Positions 51,435 through 60,669 of a DNA stretch of 64,000 nt are shown here, piece after piece. A program made the translations under genes and the position numbers. Numbering within the stretch: position 1 is the stretch's first letter; each line of letters opens with the position of its first letter. The notes below the pieces were generated by a model that worked only from the letters and a program-made list of their open reading frames with translations, was not told the origin of the DNA and made no database searches. Source of the stretch: Promethearchaeota archaeon (GTDB taxonomy: Archaea; Asgardarchaeota; Lokiarchaeia; Sigyniarchaeales; SOKP01); the NCBI GenBank assembly GCA_019894975.1, contig JAGXNO010000011.1:16480-80479 (forward strand). The letters run 5' to 3'.

Positions 51435-52412
51435 ATGGTAAGAAAAAATATTGAATATATCATTAAGGACCAATTAAATAATACTCTAAGCGAAACAAAT
51501 TTCAACAAGTTAGGGAAATTATATCGGGGGAAGGTTCGTGATAATTATACTAAAGGAAATCAAAGGATAATCATCGCAACTGACAGGCTTTCAGCGTTTG
51601 ATCGTGTAATCACCACTATTCCTTTCAAGGGTCAAATGTTAAACCAAGTATCCTCTTTTTGGTTTGAAAAAACCAAGAAATTAGTAAAAAACCATTTAAT
51701 TGAGGTGCCAGATCCCAATGTCTCGGTTGTTCATCAATGCCAAACGCTTCCAATTGAGATTATCGTGAGAGGATATATCACCGGTACTGCATGGCGTAGC
51801 TATTTGAAAGGTGAGCCTACTTCAGGAATAATATTACCAAAAGGATTAAAGAAAAATCAACAGTTGGATGAAATCCTGGTCACCCCCTCAACCAAAGCTG
51901 AATCTGGACACGACATTTACATCTCAAAAGAGCAGATTATTCAAGAAAAAATGGTTGATAAGGAAATCTATGAAGATATGGAGCAAGCCGCTTTAAAGTT
52001 ATTCAAATATGGACAGGACTACTGCAAGAAAAATGGTCTTATTATGGTTGATACAAAATATGAATTTGGGCTTAAAGATGGAGAGTTAATGGTTATTGAT
52101 GAAATTCATACTCAAGACTCCTCAAGGTTTTGGATTTTGGATTCTTATGAAAAACTTTTTGAAAAAGAGGAGGAACCAGAAATTTTAGATAAAGAAATCT
52201 TCAGAGGATGGCTAATGGAGACTTATCCAAAAACCTTTCCGGATATTAAACCCGATGAGGATATCCCACTTATATCAGAGGATATTAAAATAGAATTAGC
52301 AACGAGGTATATGAGAAGTTATAAAAAGATTACGGGTTTGGATTTTAAAGCAGAAGTAGAAGATGTAAACCAAAGAATTCTAAAAAATTTAAAGGATACC
52401 AATTATTTATAG
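51435..52412 (+). CDS. purC: SAICAR synthetase PurC
   Basis: PurC joins aspartate to CAIR in purine biosynthesis using ATP. The 325-residue protein has LYRGKVRDNY with the phosphate-binding pattern, ATDRLSAFDRV, EIIVRGYITGTAWRSY, and DTKYEFGLKDGELMVIDEI. It is of the longer form (about 290-330 residues). It begins the local purine cluster, which goes on with purS, purQ and purL 400 nt downstream on the same strand. Confidence 0.95.
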   Translation: MVRKNIEYIIKDQLNNTLSETNFNKLGKLYRGKVRDNYTKGNQRIIIATDRLSAFDRVITTIPFKGQMLNQVSSFWFEKTKKLVKNHLIEVPDPNVSVVHQCQTLPIEIIVRGYITGTAWRSYLKGEPTSGIILPKGLKKNQQLDEILVTPSTKAESGHDIYISKEQIIQEKMVDKEIYEDMEQAALKLFKYGQDYCKKNGLIMVDTKYEFGLKDGELMVIDEIHTQDSSRFWILDSYEKLFEKEEEPEILDKEIFRGWLMETYPKTFPDIKPDEDIPLISEDIKIELATRYMRSYKKITGLDFKAEVEDVNQRILKNLKDTNYL

Positions 52413-52458
52413 AAATTAAGAAAATTTTAAATAATAATCAACAGTATTTTATTTTATT

Positions 52459-52662
52459 ATGTTTGTTTTAATTCTTCTAGTTCTTGAAGCTTTACTATTT
52501 GTTTTAAGTTTCGTCTTTATAATCCTTGATATTAAAAATTATAAAGAGAATCAGTATGAAGATTTAAAAAGTAATGAATTACCTAAACGTAGTTCACAAA
52601 GTTTACTGTTTAGTCTTTTAGCAATTGTAGTTGCTATAATTGCTAGCTTAGCATATTATTAA
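52459..52662 (+). CDS. Small two-helix membrane protein
   Basis: This 67-residue protein has two predicted membrane helices (about residues 2-22 and 49-66) joined by a charged loop (NYKENQYEDLKSNELPKRSS). It lies 47 nt after purC on the same strand and about 160 nt before purS. The size and form recall SecG-type or other small membrane proteins, but no motif fixes this. The low number of rare codons supports a real gene. Confidence 0.5.
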   Translation: MFVLILLVLEALLFVLSFVFIILDIKNYKENQYEDLKSNELPKRSSQSLLFSLLAIVVAIIASLAYY

Positions 52663-52819
52663 TTGAAAATAAACGAGGTCTCGTCGTTTTTGTCTAAGGG
52701 AATTATTTTTAAGTTAATAAGAACTAATAATAATATATACACCCTCTCTTTTCATAAATGGAACGCCTAAAAATAAATTCAGCTAAAATGAAAAAAAATT
52801 TATTAATTTCTTCTTGAGA

Positions 52820-53089
52820 ATGATGCAAACTAATTTTATAGTCGAAATCATCATGACCAACAAGGAAATGGCGCGAGATCCTGTGGGAGCAACTATTAAA
52901 CGAGATCTCCTCGCCAAAAAAGGTTATGATATGATTTCAAATGTCCGTAGTGGTCAATATCTTCGTATTCATATTTCTGCTGAAAATGAAACAAAAGCAA
53001 AGGAAATTATAGAAGATATGTGTAATAGGTTAAGAATATTCAACCCGGTAACTCAAAATTTAACTATTTTAAGAGTATCCAAATCATGA
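52820..53089 (+). CDS. purS: FGAM synthase subunit PurS
   Basis: PurS is the small subunit of the three-part FGAM synthase found in archaea and Gram-positive bacteria. The 89-residue protein has the family pattern VEIIMTNKEMARDPVGATIKR and VRSGQYLRIHISAENETKA. It is followed with a 4-nt overlap by purQ. A TTG at 52814 is an alternative start; ATG 52820 or 52823 is more likely. Confidence 0.92.
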   Translation: MMQTNFIVEIIMTNKEMARDPVGATIKRDLLAKKGYDMISNVRSGQYLRIHISAENETKAKEIIEDMCNRLRIFNPVTQNLTILRVSKS

Positions 53090-53796
53090 ATATTAAAATT
53101 GCTGTAATCCAATTCCCCGCAAGTAATTGTGACCTAGATGCCATGCATGTTCTAAATAATGTAATCAAAGTTGAAGCCGATTTAGTATGGCATAATTATT
53201 TTAAAGAGCCTAATTATGATGCTGTTATTTTACCTGGGGGATTTGCATTCGGAGATTACTTAAGAGCAGGAATAATTGCTGCTCATAGTCCCGCAATTGA
53301 TGAGGCAAGGATAATGTTAAAGGATGGACGACCTGTAATAGGGATTTGTAATGGTTTCCAGATTTTGACCGAAGCCCAATTTCTTCCCGGGGCGTTATTA
53401 AGAAATGAATCTCTTAAATTTAGCTGTAAATGGGTGAATCTGAAAGTTGAAAATAATAAAACCGCATGCACGAATAAAATGAACATAGGAGATGTACTTG
53501 CTTTCCCTATAGCTCATGGTGAAGGACGTTACTATACAGATAAAGTGAAAGAGTTAGAAGAAAATAATCAAATTGTATTTAAGTATTCTACGGAAAAAGG
53601 AGAACAAACGAAAGATGCAAACCCCAATGGTTCCTTAGAAAATATAGCAGGAATTTGTAATTTAGAACAAAATTGTATCGGATTAATGCCTCACCCAGAA
53701 CGAGCTTCAGAAGCAATTCTGAGTCCAAAAAAGACAGAACATGGAAAATTATTCTTTGAATCTATAGTAGAATTCATTAAACGGAGGGTATCTTAA
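53086..53796 (+). CDS. purQ: FGAM synthase glutaminase subunit PurQ
   Basis: PurQ releases ammonia from glutamine for FGAM synthesis. The 236-residue class I GATase has the nucleophile in GICNGFQILTE, LPGGFAFGDYLRAG, and the H/E pair in LMPHPERASE. Length is typical of archaeal PurQ. Its start overlaps the end of purS by 4 nt and its end overlaps purL by 1 nt, so the three are translated together. Confidence 0.95.
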   Translation: MNIKIAVIQFPASNCDLDAMHVLNNVIKVEADLVWHNYFKEPNYDAVILPGGFAFGDYLRAGIIAAHSPAIDEARIMLKDGRPVIGICNGFQILTEAQFLPGALLRNESLKFSCKWVNLKVENNKTACTNKMNIGDVLAFPIAHGEGRYYTDKVKELEENNQIVFKYSTEKGEQTKDANPNGSLENIAGICNLEQNCIGLMPHPERASEAILSPKKTEHGKLFFESIVEFIKRRVS

Positions 53797-56033
53797 TGAC
53801 TAAAGTAAGTCTTAATGGGGAAGAAGTAGAAATTGAAATGACTGAATGGGAATATGAAAAAGTAAAAGATTTACTGAAAAGAGAGCCTAATCTTACAGAG
53901 TTAAATATGTTTAGTGTAATGTGGTCTGAGCATTGCTCTTATAAGTCTTCCCGTCCAAAATTGAAATTTTTTGAGGATGCAGAAGCAGAATATGAATATG
54001 TATTGGCTGGTCCTGGCCAAGATGCTGGTGTAATTGATATCGGAGATGGCTATTGTTTAGCTTTTAGAATTGAATCACACAATCACCCTTCAGCAATCGA
54101 ACCATATCACGGAGCTGCTACAGGGATCGGCGGTATCATCAGGGACGTACTCTGTATGGGTGTACGGCCAATTGCTTTATTAGACCCTCTAAGGTTTGGT
54201 TCTTTAAAAGATAATCCACACTCACAATGGTTATTCAAATACGTAGTGAAAGGAATCGCAGATTATGGCAATTGTACGGGAATTCCTACTATTGGAGGGG
54301 AGGTTGAATTTGATGATAGCTTTGAAAGCAACTGCCTTGTAAACGTAGCTTGCATAGGTTTAGGGACAATAGAAGATTTTAAGCACGCTCCAAGTAGAGC
54401 TTATAACCCAGGAGATTACGTAATATTAATGGGGGGTTCAACAGGGAGAGATGGAATCCATGGGGTAACTTTTGCATCACGTACTCTGACAGAGATGTCT
54501 GAGGCTGATCGCCCCGCTGTTCAAATTGGGGATCCTTTTACAAAGAAGATGATTATTGAAGCGACTTTAGAAGTTATAAAGACTGGATTTGTGAGAGGCT
54601 TAAAAGATCTTGGCGGCGGTGGTTTAACATGCGCAGCAAGTGAACTAACTGGTGATGGTAATACAGGTGCTAAGGTTGATTTAAGAAAAGTCTTTGCAAG
54701 AGAACCAGACATGAACTCTTACGAAATTATGGTCTCCGAATCACAGGAACGAATGGCATTTATTGTTAAACCTGAAGGATTAGATACTGTTCTTGACATA
54801 TTTAAAAAATATGAGATGAGTTTTGCAGTAATTGGGAGAACTGATGATTCTAAAGTTCTAAAAGTTTTCGATGAAGAAGAATTGGTTGTAAATATCCCCG
54901 CAAAAGCTTTATCAGAATCCCCAACTTTTAAACGGGAGGAGAAAAAACCAAGTTACTTAGATAATCTATTATCGCAGAAAACACCGAAACCTTCTTTAAG
55001 TTTAGAGGAAATCATTTATAAATTAATTGCTTCAGAAAATATCTGTAGCAAAGAATGGATTTACCGTCAATACGATCATGAAGTTGGCGTTCGATCGGTC
55101 GTAAAGTGTGGCGAAGGAGATTCAGGTGTTTTACGAATTATTGGTACTGACAAATTTATAGCCGCCAATGTAGGCGTGAACTCAAAACATTGCTTTTTAG
55201 ATCCTTACGAAGGTGCTAAAGGAGGTTTAGTTGAAGTTTGTGGAAACATAATAGCTAATGGGGCAAAACCAATGGCAATGGTAAATTGTTGTAATTTTGG
55301 AAATCCTGAAATCCCCGAATCATTTTGGTATTTTTCAAGAGCTGTTGATGGGATGAATGACTTTTGCAGGAGCTTGAAGATACCAATTGTGGGGGGTAAT
55401 GTATCATTTTACAATGAAGATGAGGTAACAAAGACAGCAATTAAAGCCACACCAGAAATTATGATCGTGGGTATTATTGAGGGGGAAGAAAACATAATTA
55501 CCCTTCCTTTTAAAGAAATTGGTAATGATATTTTATTAATAGGTGAAACTAAAGCAGAACTTGGTGGTTCTGAATATCATTCTGTTATTCACAAATTAGA
55601 AGGTGGTATTCCCCCAAAAGTAAATGAAGAAAAAGCAAAGGCTACTTGGAATTTTCTTTTTGAACTTTATAACCAGCATCTTGTTAAAGCCAATCATGAT
55701 GTAAATAAAGGCGGTCTCGTAATTACAATTGCGGAAATGTGTTTCAAAAATAACTTAGGGGCAAAAGTTGATTTTACTGATACAAAATTGCGTGATGATG
55801 AATTTCTGTTTAGTGAATCAGTTGGTAGATTTGTTATCGAAATCAACCCTAAAAATTATAACCAAATCATTAACATTGCGAAACAGTTCGAAGTAGAAAT
55901 TAAAAAGATAGGTACGATAACATCAACCCCAGAAATCATTATCAGCATGCCTGAATCCAAACCGGTGAATTTAGACTTGATTAAAATGAAAAATTTATTC
56001 GATTCTACAATACCTAACTTAATGGATGTTTAA
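53796..56033 (+). CDS. purL: FGAM synthase large subunit PurL
   Basis: PurL makes FGAM from FGAR with ATP and ammonia from PurQ. The 745-residue protein is the short, archaeal/Gram-positive form. Motifs include EHCSYKSSRP, IESHNHPSAIEPYHGAATG, DLGGGGLTCAASEL and the second-half IVGGNVSFYNE. The overlap with purQ supports one operon. No truncation is seen. Confidence 0.96.
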   Translation: MTKVSLNGEEVEIEMTEWEYEKVKDLLKREPNLTELNMFSVMWSEHCSYKSSRPKLKFFEDAEAEYEYVLAGPGQDAGVIDIGDGYCLAFRIESHNHPSAIEPYHGAATGIGGIIRDVLCMGVRPIALLDPLRFGSLKDNPHSQWLFKYVVKGIADYGNCTGIPTIGGEVEFDDSFESNCLVNVACIGLGTIEDFKHAPSRAYNPGDYVILMGGSTGRDGIHGVTFASRTLTEMSEADRPAVQIGDPFTKKMIIEATLEVIKTGFVRGLKDLGGGGLTCAASELTGDGNTGAKVDLRKVFAREPDMNSYEIMVSESQERMAFIVKPEGLDTVLDIFKKYEMSFAVIGRTDDSKVLKVFDEEELVVNIPAKALSESPTFKREEKKPSYLDNLLSQKTPKPSLSLEEIIYKLIASENICSKEWIYRQYDHEVGVRSVVKCGEGDSGVLRIIGTDKFIAANVGVNSKHCFLDPYEGAKGGLVEVCGNIIANGAKPMAMVNCCNFGNPEIPESFWYFSRAVDGMNDFCRSLKIPIVGGNVSFYNEDEVTKTAIKATPEIMIVGIIEGEENIITLPFKEIGNDILLIGETKAELGGSEYHSVIHKLEGGIPPKVNEEKAKATWNFLFELYNQHLVKANHDVNKGGLVITIAEMCFKNNLGAKVDFTDTKLRDDEFLFSESVGRFVIEINPKNYNQIINIAKQFEVEIKKIGTITSTPEIIISMPESKPVNLDLIKMKNLFDSTIPNLMDV

Positions 56034-56154
56034 CTTCCCGTAATTTTTTAATTCATGTAATTAAATCACATTGATCATAAAGAAAAATTCAGACAAACAT
56101 AATATTCCGTCTTGTTTGTTCTTCAAGAACATTTTTAGATTAAAACCAAAAATT

Positions 56155-56166
56155 TGAAATATATAT
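56155..56166 (+). promoter_or_regulatory. TATA-like element upstream of the 68-residue protein gene
   Basis: The sequence GAAATATATATG is a TATA-box candidate about 40-50 nt before the TTG start at 56206. It is preceded by an A-rich stretch suitable as BRE. AT-rich background limits certainty. Confidence 0.3.
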
Positions 56167-56205
56167 GTAATTTAACTACTTTGTCAGATTATAGGTGATT
56201 TTTAG

Positions 56206-56412
56206 TTGAGTCTTAGAGTTAGAGCGTGTATTAAATGCCGACAATACATGGTAATTCATCCAGATAATCCCGTGAATCAAGTAGATATTAAAAAGTTCGA
56301 AAGAAAACATACTGGTCATACTATTATGACTTCAGATATTAATGAAGTCAAGGGAGTTTATACTCCTTTTACGAATAATGGGAATGGTCACTCATCTGAT
56401 GAAAATGTCTAA
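56206..56412 (+). CDS. Small conserved-type protein with a CxxC pair
   Basis: This 68-residue protein starts at TTG 56206, supported by AGGTGA at 56193-56198, 7 nt upstream. RVRACIKCRQYMVIHPDNPV contains a single CxxC pair, and the rest (FERKHTGHTIMTSDINEVKG) is polar. It is not a full zinc ribbon on its own, so metal binding would need a dimer or histidines such as H48 and H51. The function is not recognised. It is single, between purL and the zinc-ribbon membrane protein gene on the other strand. Confidence 0.55.
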   Translation: MSLRVRACIKCRQYMVIHPDNPVNQVDIKKFERKHTGHTIMTSDINEVKGVYTPFTNNGNGHSSDENV

Positions 56413-56472
56413 TAAATTTTAGATGTAGTTTTCGAAATAGATTCTTATAAAAAAAGAAAAAAAAATTATTTC

Positions 56473-57963
56473 TTAAAGCTTATTTTCTATTTTGGTACCG
56501 CACCATTTACAAAAATTTTCAGAGCTTGAAAGTTTACTACCACAGAGAGCGCAGTTTTTGGCTTTTGCAGGAGTGATTACTGAAGAACTCTCGGTTTTCC
56601 GGCCTTCCACCTTTCCACCACACTGAATACAGAATTTTGCAGATGGCTTAAGAGGAGCATCGCATCGAATACATTTAGATGTTTCTTTTACTTCATCTGG
56701 CTGTTTATCAACTTTTTTATACGGGGAAACTCCGGGAGTGGTACTCTCTGTTGGTGATTTTAATTTCAACTTCTTTTGACCTCTCCTTGCTATTAAAGCC
56801 GCAACAAGGAGGATGACAACGACTACTAAGACAATAATTAAAATCCATTGAACATCTAACCATCTATCGGCAGATGTCTTTCCTGTATCATAGGTTACAT
56901 CAAAAGTAATTAAGGTTGATTCATCCGGAGAATTCATTGGATCAAAATACACAAAGAAATACCAATTTCCTGAAGTAGGTACATTAAATGTATCAAGGGG
57001 TATGGTGTTTGTTTGATTGATATAAAAATCAGCGTAAGTAAAGTCTACAACACCAGTGGCAGTAAAATCTATAGTAAAATCAACATCTTCATTTGATACC
57101 CCATCGTTATACCACACTACGTAGTAATCTTTAGCTTGTGAAATTTGTAGTGTTCCAGTTTCTGCAACCGTATTCGGTTCATCCACATAAAACGAGGGTG
57201 AACCTCCTTGATCCCAAATATATACATCATTTGCATCCCCGATGAAGAAATCAACTGGTCCCGATGTATTAAAATCATAATGAATTACTGACTCTGGCCT
57301 TAAAAACATCCAAACATATTGATATTCATCACTCTGGAGTGTAATTGGCCCTACTTCCGAAATATTTAGCATCATAGTAGGCAAAGACTCAAAAGGGCTA
57401 TCAGAGATAGCGAAATTTATAAGACTCGGAGATGATTGAATGGAATATGTAATATCATTCCCTTGTTCAATATACTCATATTCATACCAAAATTCGTTAA
57501 AATATAATGTTTCAGTTGAGCGGTAGTTTACAAAACCATTAGTATCAGCTTCACTAAAAGGGAATAATAGGGCAACACCAAACACTGGAAGGAGAATTAA
57601 AGCAGATACAATAAGGAATAATATTCCCCCACCAACATACATGGGGGAATAATACCAGGGACGATAATAATGTCCCGACCACCATGGGGAATACCACCCC
57701 CTATAATACCAAGGTCGGTGATACCACCAATAAGGTCGATAATATCTTCTATGTGGTCTATACATGGTATGTCGGTAAGGACCACTTGGGGAACGAGATA
57801 CTATGCGATTAGCTCCGGTTCTCCCGAATGGTCTTCCACTTGGTCTACCACCTCCCATTCGACCACCAAATCCGCCTCCTCTAAATCCTCCTCCACTGAA
57901 TCCGCCACCAAAACCTCCACCTCTAAAGCCGCCACCACGAAATCCACCACCACCACGAGGCAT
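56473..57963 (-). CDS. Glycine/arginine-rich membrane protein with two C-terminal zinc ribbons
   Basis: This 496-residue protein has a striking layout. Residues 1-50 are low-complexity GGGFRGGGF repeats. Residues 50-105 are rich in Y, W, R and H (RRYYRPYWWYHRPWYYRGWY). A membrane helix spans about 111-133. About 240 residues follow that look like an external beta-rich domain (many aromatic and acidic residues). A second helix is at about 381-402. The C-terminal cytoplasmic part has two zinc ribbons, CIRCDAPLKPSAKFCIQC and CALCGSKLSSSENFCKWC. It is encoded 2 nt after the CBS-domain protein on the same strand, and the two may work together. Function is unknown. Confidence 0.75.
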   Translation of the reverse strand: MPRGGGGFRGGGFRGGGFGGGFSGGGFRGGGFGGRMGGGRPSGRPFGRTGANRIVSRSPSGPYRHTMYRPHRRYYRPYWWYHRPWYYRGWYSPWWSGHYYRPWYYSPMYVGGGILFLIVSALILLPVFGVALLFPFSEADTNGFVNYRSTETLYFNEFWYEYEYIEQGNDITYSIQSSPSLINFAISDSPFESLPTMMLNISEVGPITLQSDEYQYVWMFLRPESVIHYDFNTSGPVDFFIGDANDVYIWDQGGSPSFYVDEPNTVAETGTLQISQAKDYYVVWYNDGVSNEDVDFTIDFTATGVVDFTYADFYINQTNTIPLDTFNVPTSGNWYFFVYFDPMNSPDESTLITFDVTYDTGKTSADRWLDVQWILIIVLVVVVILLVAALIARRGQKKLKLKSPTESTTPGVSPYKKVDKQPDEVKETSKCIRCDAPLKPSAKFCIQCGGKVEGRKTESSSVITPAKAKNCALCGSKLSSSENFCKWCGTKIENKL

Positions 57964-57965
57964 GT

Positions 57966-58976
57966 CTATACACCTCCCAAGCTTTCATTAGAATCAGGAA
58001 ATTCTTTTGCCTTGAAAATATAGTCTCGATTAATTGCCAGTAAAATCAATATCATTGAAAAAACTGACATTATCAAACCAACAGGGTCGATTAAAATTTC
58101 TGGGGAGGGAGTAGCAATTGCAAATGCGATTCCAAACAATATCCATTGAAAAGCCATGAAAAAAACAGTCATTCCCGGAAAAACCATCCTTACAATCCAA
58201 CCTGTCTGTAAATTTCGGGTATCAGAAAAACTAGTATATACAATAGAAAATAGTCCTATCATTCCAAATATTAATAAAAGGACACTAAATATTTCTATCG
58301 TTAACCATATCGGTCCATTCCTCGTGAATAGATCAAGGAAAGATACAAGAATACCTGCGCCTCTCACCTCAAATAAATGGAAGGTTACTTCTCCACCAAC
58401 AGGGCCCATTCCAAGTAGACTCAAAAGGTCTATTTGGTTTCCAGTAAAATAACCAAAAACCCCTGCAAGAGGTAGAATGATCCCTAATGTGAAAGCTAAT
58501 ATTACACACACACTAGCAAACCAAAATTCAGCAACCCTCGTATTTCTCACAGGAATAAGACCAATTTCATCTACTACTTTATCAGGGATATAACTCCAAC
58601 AATCCTGAATAGTGCATACGCCGATTAGTTTTCCATTTTCAACTACGGGGACTACATTTACATTTAAATCACGCATTCTTATGAAAACTTCATTCACAGA
58701 TGTATTTAATTCTACGGGTGTAATTTTATACATTGTAGAAATTACAGTTTCAGATTTACAGTCATTTCCTTCTGCTACAGCATTTTGAACTATATCAAAA
58801 TCAGCGATAACTCCAAGTACTTTTTGTGTCTCTCCTTCGACCACTACTAAATCTGGAACACCCAATTCTTTCATCTTTTTAGCTGCTTCTTGAATTGTCG
58901 CCTTTGAGTCGATAACTCCGTATTCATCATCAATTACAAGATCTTTTACAAAAAATTCATTTTTTGTTAATGCCAT
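57966..58976 (-). CDS. CBS-domain membrane protein
   Basis: This 336-residue protein has a pair of CBS domains in its first about 130 residues (repeats ATIQEAAKKMKELGVPDLVVV and TSVNEVFIRMRDLNVNVVPVV), which usually bind adenosine nucleotides, followed by about five membrane helices (residues about 150-180, 195-215, 225-250, 265-290 and 295-315). It is followed by the zinc-ribbon membrane protein with 2-nt spacing. It may sense energy state and act on a membrane process; inferred. The family of the membrane part is not recognised. Confidence 0.78.
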   Translation of the reverse strand: MALTKNEFFVKDLVIDDEYGVIDSKATIQEAAKKMKELGVPDLVVVEGETQKVLGVIADFDIVQNAVAEGNDCKSETVISTMYKITPVELNTSVNEVFIRMRDLNVNVVPVVENGKLIGVCTIQDCWSYIPDKVVDEIGLIPVRNTRVAEFWFASVCVILAFTLGIILPLAGVFGYFTGNQIDLLSLLGMGPVGGEVTFHLFEVRGAGILVSFLDLFTRNGPIWLTIEIFSVLLLIFGMIGLFSIVYTSFSDTRNLQTGWIVRMVFPGMTVFFMAFQWILFGIAFAIATPSPEILIDPVGLIMSVFSMILILLAINRDYIFKAKEFPDSNESLGGV

Positions 58977-59036
58977 TTATTGTGCATCCTTTTTTTCTGT
59001 TAAATTAAGTTTCTACGATCCATACACGATATAGAA

Positions 59037-59044
59037 TATATAAA
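59037..59044 (-). promoter_or_regulatory. TATA box of the CBS / zinc-ribbon operon
   Basis: On the minus strand TTTATATA lies 61-68 nt upstream of the ATG at 58976. It matches the archaeal TATA consensus and is the only good candidate in the 196-nt spacer to the HAD gene. With the usual 25-nt spacing transcription would start near 59012. Confidence 0.45.
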
Positions 59045-59172
59045 TGTTTTTGTTAAATGGAATTACCCTAGTTCAAAAAAGGTTTATTAAAAATTGGACT
59101 ATACATCCTTTAAATTAGCTAGTTGATAATTAAAGAATTCCCCCTAATTATTCCGAAATTTATGATTTTACT

Positions 59173-59964
59173 TTAAAAAAATTCAATTAAAGAAGTGAAA
59201 GAATCAATTACTTTAGATGGTTTAATAACTGAAGTATTCGGATTATAAAATTGTCCTTTCCCTGTTTTTACCAAAATTCCTTTAATGCCCGTATTTATTG
59301 CCCCTTGAATATCAGATTCTATATCATCCCCAACAACAAGTACATCTTTTGATTTTAGTTTTATTTTTTCTAATGCTTGAATAAAATATTCTTTTGAGGG
59401 CTTTCCAAAAATTTTTGACTCCGAATTTGCAGCTTTAGCAATCATATAAACAAAAGAGCCAGTATCAATGACGGGTTCTCCGGTACGGTCGAGATAATAC
59501 CAATTACCTTGAGTCCCAAGGAGTTGGGCACCTTTTAATACATATTGAAAAGCCTTATTCAAGCGATTCACATCCCAATTATCATGAAAATCTCCAATAA
59601 TTACATACTCGGGGATTTCAGAACCTTCAACTTTAGGAAAATCTTGAAATTCTTTCTCAACTTCTGCTGTAGTGACAAAGAAAGACTTTTTGTTAGGATA
59701 TTCAAGTAAAAATTCTTTTAAAGCTATAATTGGGGTGAAGATTTCCTGCTCATTAATAGCAAATCCATAATTTTGCATATTTCTTAATATAGTTTTAGGG
59801 GTTTTACTATCTGTATTTGTGAAGAAAAGAAGTTTCAGTCCGATCTCGCGGAGTTTTGAAACGGATTCGATGGCTCCAGGAATTGGAGATCCTTTAAAAT
59901 AAAGCGTTCCATCAATATCTGCTAAAATTCCTTTTATATCCCCAAATTTTCTATTGGTTTTCAT
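59173..59964 (-). CDS. HAD-IIA family phosphatase (NagD/LHPP-like)
   Basis: This 263-residue HAD superfamily protein has motif I DIDGTLYFKG, motif II FFTNTDSKT, a lysine in FGKPSKEYF, and motif IV VGDDIESDIQGAINTG. The IIA-type cap domain lies between. Members dephosphorylate small molecules such as sugar phosphates, pyridoxal phosphate or nucleotides. It is followed upstream on the same strand by pyrE (25-nt gap), so both may be cotranscribed. The substrate is unknown. Confidence 0.85.
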   Translation of the reverse strand: MKTNRKFGDIKGILADIDGTLYFKGSPIPGAIESVSKLREIGLKLLFFTNTDSKTPKTILRNMQNYGFAINEQEIFTPIIALKEFLLEYPNKKSFFVTTAEVEKEFQDFPKVEGSEIPEYVIIGDFHDNWDVNRLNKAFQYVLKGAQLLGTQGNWYYLDRTGEPVIDTGSFVYMIAKAANSESKIFGKPSKEYFIQALEKIKLKSKDVLVVGDDIESDIQGAINTGIKGILVKTGKGQFYNPNTSVIKPSKVIDSFTSLIEFF

Positions 59965-59989
59965 TATTTACAATATGTTTTAATATTTT

Positions 59990-60538
59990 TTAATCATCAG
60001 AAGGGAGTATATCTTTTATATTTATGAGACAATGAACCTTAATTAAGTGTTTTTTCTCAAAATCTGTAATATCCTCTGAAGTTCTGCAAATAAAAACAAA
60101 TAAGTCTGCTACAGTTGCTCCTTCATCTCTTAAAGTATTAATCGCAAAGAGTTTGCTAAAACCACTCGATATTAAATCATCAACCAACAAAATTTTTTGT
60201 CCTTTCTTGATTTCCCCTTCAATCATTTTTTTTAGTCCATATTTCTTTGGTTCTTTTCTTAAAATGTAAAAGGGTTTGCTGAGCTTATTAGCAATCATAG
60301 TACCAAATGGAATCCCCGCAAGTGGGATGGCAACAACACCTTCAATTTCAGGAACATTCTTATTCAAATACTTAATAGCAAAATTAGTCAATTTTTCAAA
60401 GGCTTTTGGATAATTTGGAATGATTCTTAAGTCAATATAGTATTTTGATTTTGCACCAGATGCTAAAATGAATTCGCCGTATTTTAAAGCACCAGTTTGT
60501 TCTAAAATCTGTAGTATTTCTTCTTTTATTTTATCCAT
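59990..60538 (-). CDS. pyrE: Orotate phosphoribosyltransferase
   Basis: PyrE converts orotate and PRPP to OMP in pyrimidine biosynthesis. The 182-residue protein has FILASGAKSKYYIDLR, the flexible-loop RKEPKKYG region, and the PRPP-binding motif ILLVDDLISSGFSK with the two aspartates. Length is normal for archaea. It is the only pyrimidine gene in the window and is next to the HAD phosphatase. Confidence 0.93.
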   Translation of the reverse strand: MDKIKEEILQILEQTGALKYGEFILASGAKSKYYIDLRIIPNYPKAFEKLTNFAIKYLNKNVPEIEGVVAIPLAGIPFGTMIANKLSKPFYILRKEPKKYGLKKMIEGEIKKGQKILLVDDLISSGFSKLFAINTLRDEGATVADLFVFICRTSEDITDFEKKHLIKVHCLINIKDILPSDD

Positions 60539-60669
60539 AATTTATGACAATTATCTTTTATAGGTATTTAGCATCATTTCCTTTTAAAACTTATATCAGG
60601 ATTAGATAAATTCAATTTCTATATGAAATATAATGCTATGTTATGGAGTTATGTAATTTCTTTCTACTA

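Noticed and set aside
57670..58023. Plus-strand serine- and proline-rich frames opposite the glycine-rich protein
   Set aside because: They are the complement of the GGGF/RGG repeats. The minus-strand frame has membrane helices and zinc ribbons and is the real gene.
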